From contig OZ257145.1 of NCBI GenBank assembly GCA_965279315.1, forward strand, positions 1,302,001 to 1,366,000: a stretch of DNA of 64,000 nucleotides, given 5' to 3'. The notes under the pieces are model-generated. The model was not told the DNA's origin. It made no database searches and saw only the letters and a program-made list of their open reading frames with translations. Origin of the DNA: JAPWJZ01 sp965279315. GTDB taxonomy: Bacteria > Pseudomonadota > Alphaproteobacteria > Micavibrionales > UBA2020. Below are positions 61,901 through 64,000 of this stretch, in pieces (the first letter of the stretch is position 1; every line of letters begins with the position of its first letter). Position numbers and translations under genes: made by a program.

Positions 61901-62163
61901 GCCGCCTTCGCCTGCGCCCCATCCTGATGACGTCATTCGCGTTCATCATGGGGGTGCTGCCGCTGGTGTCGTCGGTCGGCGCGGGCGCCGAAATGCGCCA
62001 CGCCATCGGTATCACGGTGTTTTCGGGCATGCTCGGCGTCACATTGCTCGGTATCTTCTTCACGCCCATCTTCTATGTCATCTTGCGCACGCTTGCGGGC
62101 GGCACGTTGACGGGGCATCATCACGCGGGCACGATTGCCTGCCCGGCGGAGGCTGGAAAATGA
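58978..62163 (+). CDS. RND-family (HAE1) multidrug efflux pump
   Basis: Inner-membrane proton antiporter of 1061 residues, similar in length to AcrB. FFVDRPIFAGVLSLLILLGG opens the protein. The proton-relay pair D410-D411 is in GIVVDDAIVVVENVERN and K948 in VGLACKNAILIVEFARE. The HAE1 block GANPKVIAETVATPLEEQVN and the porter-domain repeats are present. It lies 2 bp after the adaptor gene and overlaps the outer-membrane gene (ATGA). Substrates are probably amphiphilic drugs, detergents or envelope lipids. Confidence 0.97.
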   Translation: MNFAKFFVDRPIFAGVLSLLILLGGAVSLPLLPISEYPEVAPPSVVVRASYPGANPKVIAETVATPLEEQVNGVEGMLYINSQSTADGQMALTVTFKLGTDPDKAQQLVQNRVSQALPRLPDIVRQIGVSTVKSSNNITLVIHLTSPDGRYDTTYLRNYAALNIRDRMARLKGVGEVLLFGGGDYAMRIWLDPTKISALGLTANDVANAVREQNVQVAGGVVGGQPHEGTAAFELLVNAQGRLQSEQEFRDIILKTSATGGITRLGDVSRIELGPNQYALRSLLNNKQAAAIAIFQAPESNAIQLSNDARAVMKELKETLPDGIDYSIVYDPTRFVQASIDSVIETLLEAIALVVLVVIVFLQTWRASVIPLLAVPVSVIGTFAVMHLFGFSINNLTLFGLVLSIGIVVDDAIVVVENVERNIEEGLPPLQAAHKAMDEVSGPIIAIALTLCAVFVPLAFISGLTGQFYRQFALTIAISTIISAFNSLTLSPALAAKLLHAHDAEGDVFEKFLNKTLGWFFNGFNRVFKGAAKGYSKALHGVTRLKPLVLAVYLTLAACAAGLVYFIPHGYIPMQDKQYLVSFAQLPSGASLERTDAVIRRMGEIALAEPGVESAVAFPGLSIAGFSSSSSAGIIFITLDPFEERKSADLYGPTIAGKLMGKMGQIEDAFVAVVPPPPVMGLGTIGGFKLQIEDRADLGYEALQKAAMDVQMAAWQTPTLASVFSTFQINVPQLYVDVDREKAKQLGVSVTDIFSTMQIYLGSLYINDFNRFGRTYQVIAQADSPFRAQANDILQLKTRNAAGEMVPLGSMVTVKQSYGPDAASRYNLFRTADINGGPAMGVPTEVAEQAMIKILKEKLPAGMDFEWTDLKYQQILAGNTARFIFPLCILLVFLVLAAQYESLILPLVVIMIVPIVLLCGLFGVFVTGGDNNIFTQIGLIVLVGLACKNAILIVEFARELEFQGQSIVDAAMNASRLRLRPILMTSFAFIMGVLPLVSSVGAGAEMRHAIGITVFSGMLGVTLLGIFFTPIFYVILRTLAGGTLTGHHHAGTIACPAEAGK

Positions 62164-63659
62164 AAATAAAGCATCTTGTATCCATGCTGGCGATCACGGC
62201 GGCGCTGTCTGCCTGCAACATGGCGCCCGACTTCCTGAAGCCGGAAGTGACCAAAACGGAAGCGTTCAAGGAAGCGCCGACGGACAAGGAGTTGTCGGCC
62301 AAGGAAACGGGCACATGGAAAGTGGCCGAACCGTCGGCGGCATTGCCGCGCGGCGAATGGTGGCGCGTTTTCGGCGATGAAAAACTGAACACGCTGGTCG
62401 AACAGGCTGTCGCCGGCAACGAAAACGTGAAGGTCTATGCCGCGCGCGTCAAGCAGGCGCGGGCGACGGCGAAAGTGTCGCGTTCTTTCCTGTTCCCGAC
62501 CATCGACAACACGACCAGCTTCACCCGCCGCCAGCCGAACGCTGTCGGCCGCGGCCTTGCGCCGGGCTCGTCGCTGGCCATTGAAAACGATGCGCTGACC
62601 AGCTTCGGCCTCAATTACGAACTCGATGTGTTCGGCAGCGTGCGCGGCGGCTGGCTTGCTTCCCGCCTCGATGCGAAATCGGCGGCGGCCACCTATCAAA
62701 GCGTGAAACTGGCGTTGCAGGCGGATGTGGCCGACCTTTACTTCTCCCTGCGCGCGGTTGACCGCGATATCGATATCCTGAACCGCGGCGTGACGCTGCG
62801 CCAGCAGAACGCGCGCATCCTCGAGAAAAAATCGGATGCGGGCGACATCACGGAGCTGGATGTTGCATCCTCGGTCGTTGACCTTGAAAACACCCGCAGC
62901 CAGCTCCACAGCGCCGAACAGCGCCGTGCGGAACTCGAACATGCCCTTGCCCTTGCGCTCGGCAAGGCGCCGATGGATTTCGCATTCCAAAAAGAAAACA
63001 TCGTCACGAAAATTCCCGTCATTCCCGCAGGCCTGCCCTCCACGCTGCTGGAACGCCGCCCCGATGTCACCGCCGCGCAAAGGGCGCTGGAGGCCTCGAA
63101 CCAGCGTATCGGTGTTGCCCGTGCCGCGTTCTTCCCCTCGCTGTTCCTGACAGGGTCGGGCGGCGTTGAATCGGACCTGCTGGGCAGCCTGTTCCAGTGG
63201 TCGAGCCGCAGCTGGGCCATCGGCCCGCTGATGACCGTGCCGATCTTCGGCGGCGGCCGCGCCGTGTCGAACCTCGACCGCAGCAAGGCGCAGTACGAAG
63301 AATCCGTGCATATCTATCGTAACCAGGTGTTGGAATCCTTCCGCGATGTGGAGGACAGCCTGTCACGCCTGCGCATGCTCTCGCGTCAGGCCAATGCGCA
63401 ATACCGCGCCGAACACGCGGCAAACCGCGCTGCGCAAATCGCGAAATTGCGGTATGACGAAGGCGATCTTGGCTACCTTGAAAGCATCACCGCCCGCCGC
63501 GAAGCGCTGGAGGCCGAACGTTCCGGCGTCGAGATCAAGCGCGCGCGGCTGTCCGGAACAATCCAGTTGATCCGCGCCCTTGGCGGCGGCTGGGATGCGC
63601 CCGCGAACGCACCGGTGCCGTTGGTGCCGGAGAAAAAAACGGAGAAAAAGAATGGCTGA
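62160..63659 (+). CDS. RND efflux outer-membrane lipoprotein (NodT/OprM family)
   Basis: TolC-like channel of 499 residues. The lipoprotein signal ends LSAC, with the modified cysteine near residue 20. Two outer-membrane efflux repeats follow, with long coiled-coil helices (ENVKVYAARVKQARATAKVS and, in the second half, AAQRALEASNQRIGVARAAF). The family signature LLERRPDVTAAQ is visible near 300. It completes the tripartite pump with the two upstream genes. Confidence 0.95.
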   Translation: MKIKHLVSMLAITAALSACNMAPDFLKPEVTKTEAFKEAPTDKELSAKETGTWKVAEPSAALPRGEWWRVFGDEKLNTLVEQAVAGNENVKVYAARVKQARATAKVSRSFLFPTIDNTTSFTRRQPNAVGRGLAPGSSLAIENDALTSFGLNYELDVFGSVRGGWLASRLDAKSAAATYQSVKLALQADVADLYFSLRAVDRDIDILNRGVTLRQQNARILEKKSDAGDITELDVASSVVDLENTRSQLHSAEQRRAELEHALALALGKAPMDFAFQKENIVTKIPVIPAGLPSTLLERRPDVTAAQRALEASNQRIGVARAAFFPSLFLTGSGGVESDLLGSLFQWSSRSWAIGPLMTVPIFGGGRAVSNLDRSKAQYEESVHIYRNQVLESFRDVEDSLSRLRMLSRQANAQYRAEHAANRAAQIAKLRYDEGDLGYLESITARREALEAERSGVEIKRARLSGTIQLIRALGGGWDAPANAPVPLVPEKKTEKKNG

Positions 63660-64000
63660 TACGCGGTCCGACGCTGACATCCAGTCGGGCCTGCAAAAGC
63701 CCGGCGCGGGCGTTCCCCTGCATCATCGTTTGCTGATGCGCTATATCGTCCGCCCGCTGGTGATCGGCACCTCGACTTGGGAAAAAGACAGCGAAGGTTT
63801 CGCGCGTGTCGCCGGAAAGATCATCAAGGACTACGAATCTTTAAGCGAAGAGCAGCGCACGAAGCGCGTGCTCGTGCCGCCGCAATTCGGGCTGGAGGAC
63901 AGCTCGCGCTATTGGTCCGCCGCCATGTTGCTTGAACATATGCTGATCGTGACGCAGGGCATCGCATTGCTGGTCGTCCCGCTGTCAAAAGGCATCGTGC
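63652..64000 (+). CDS. DinB-like protein, 3' end outside window
   Basis: The frame from the ATG at 63652 stays open for 116 codons to the window end. It overlaps the outer-membrane gene by 8 bp and so probably belongs to the efflux operon; GGAGAAAAAG lies upstream. The product reads MADTRSDADIQSGLQKPGAG and later SSRYWSAAMLLEHMLIVTQG, which resembles the helix and metal-ligand histidine region of DinB-superfamily proteins, possibly DUF1569-like. The assignment rests on a partial sequence. Confidence 0.6.
   Translation, partial: MADTRSDADIQSGLQKPGAGVPLHHRLLMRYIVRPLVIGTSTWEKDSEGFARVAGKIIKDYESLSEEQRTKRVLVPPQFGLEDSSRYWSAAMLLEHMLIVTQGIALLVVPLSKGIV

Noticed and set aside
1..64000. tRNA, rRNA or prophage/IS elements
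   Set aside because: I looked through the gaps between genes and saw no cloverleaf-like sequence, rRNA segment, transposase or integrase. Short non-coding RNAs cannot be excluded without a covariance-model search.

Overview
The window looks like a chromosomal stretch of a GC-rich alphaproteobacterium. The evidence is a GstA-fold FzlA division protein, the order hrcA / rph / rdgB / hemW, a def...fmt-truA block, and accB-accC next to a type II aroQ. Many hypothetical proteins have no neighbours that I recognise from well-studied alphaproteobacteria, so a poorly sampled order (Micavibrio-like or deep Rhodospirillales-like) is my guess, not a demonstration. No rRNA, tRNA, CRISPR array, insertion sequence or prophage is visible. 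Genes are packed tightly, with many ATGA or TAATG stop/start overlaps.

Layout. 1-9.9 kb: a 5'-truncated DinG/XPD-type helicase, an AT-rich membrane protein with a repeat-rich spacer, a bactofilin and lipoprotein pair, nth, a DUF1501/DUF1800 pair and dapB with a coupled secreted protein. 10-14 kb: an HREDGPA-repeat protein, Aas (acyltransferase plus acyl-ACP synthetase) and a small protein ending in SFDL. 14-22.3 kb: a chaperone island with dnaK, dnaJ, grpE and a Sel1 protein on the plus strand, then a 372-residue protein made of two GrpE-like units, then hrcA, and a divergent J-domain protein. 22.4-28.2 kb: rph, two ankyrin-type paralogues (one with an LPD7-like C-terminus), rdgB, hemW and a GNAT enzyme.

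28-34 kb: a second SFDL-tailed protein, a large secreted protein, a Rap1a/Tai-like protein coupled to uvrB, and two small hypothetical genes. 34.5-39.2 kb: an orphan PAS histidine kinase, a GH130-like protein, an SDR protein and fzlA. 39.3-43.5 kb: a minus-strand run aroQ-accB-accC-YceI-cytochrome b561-YceI. 43.6-46 kb: small secreted and coiled-coil proteins and a peroxiredoxin-like/2OG-Fe(II) oxygenase fusion. 46.2-50.4 kb: def - membrane protein - fmt - truA, and rmuC. 50.6-57 kb: a CbxX-type AAA+ ATPase, cysD-cysNC-cysQ (PAPS synthesis and recycling) and an unassigned 412-residue protein. 57.1-64 kb: a TetR-controlled RND efflux operon that continues into a DinB-like gene cut by the window end.

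The most unusual features are: the tandem GrpE protein in the slot after hrcA where an ordinary grpE usually lies, with a normal grpE after dnaJ; the ankyrin/LPD7 pair between rph and rdgB; a shared C-terminal F-[DN]-L tail on three otherwise unrelated proteins; and several regulator genes whose predicted promoters would give leaderless or nearly leaderless mRNAs.
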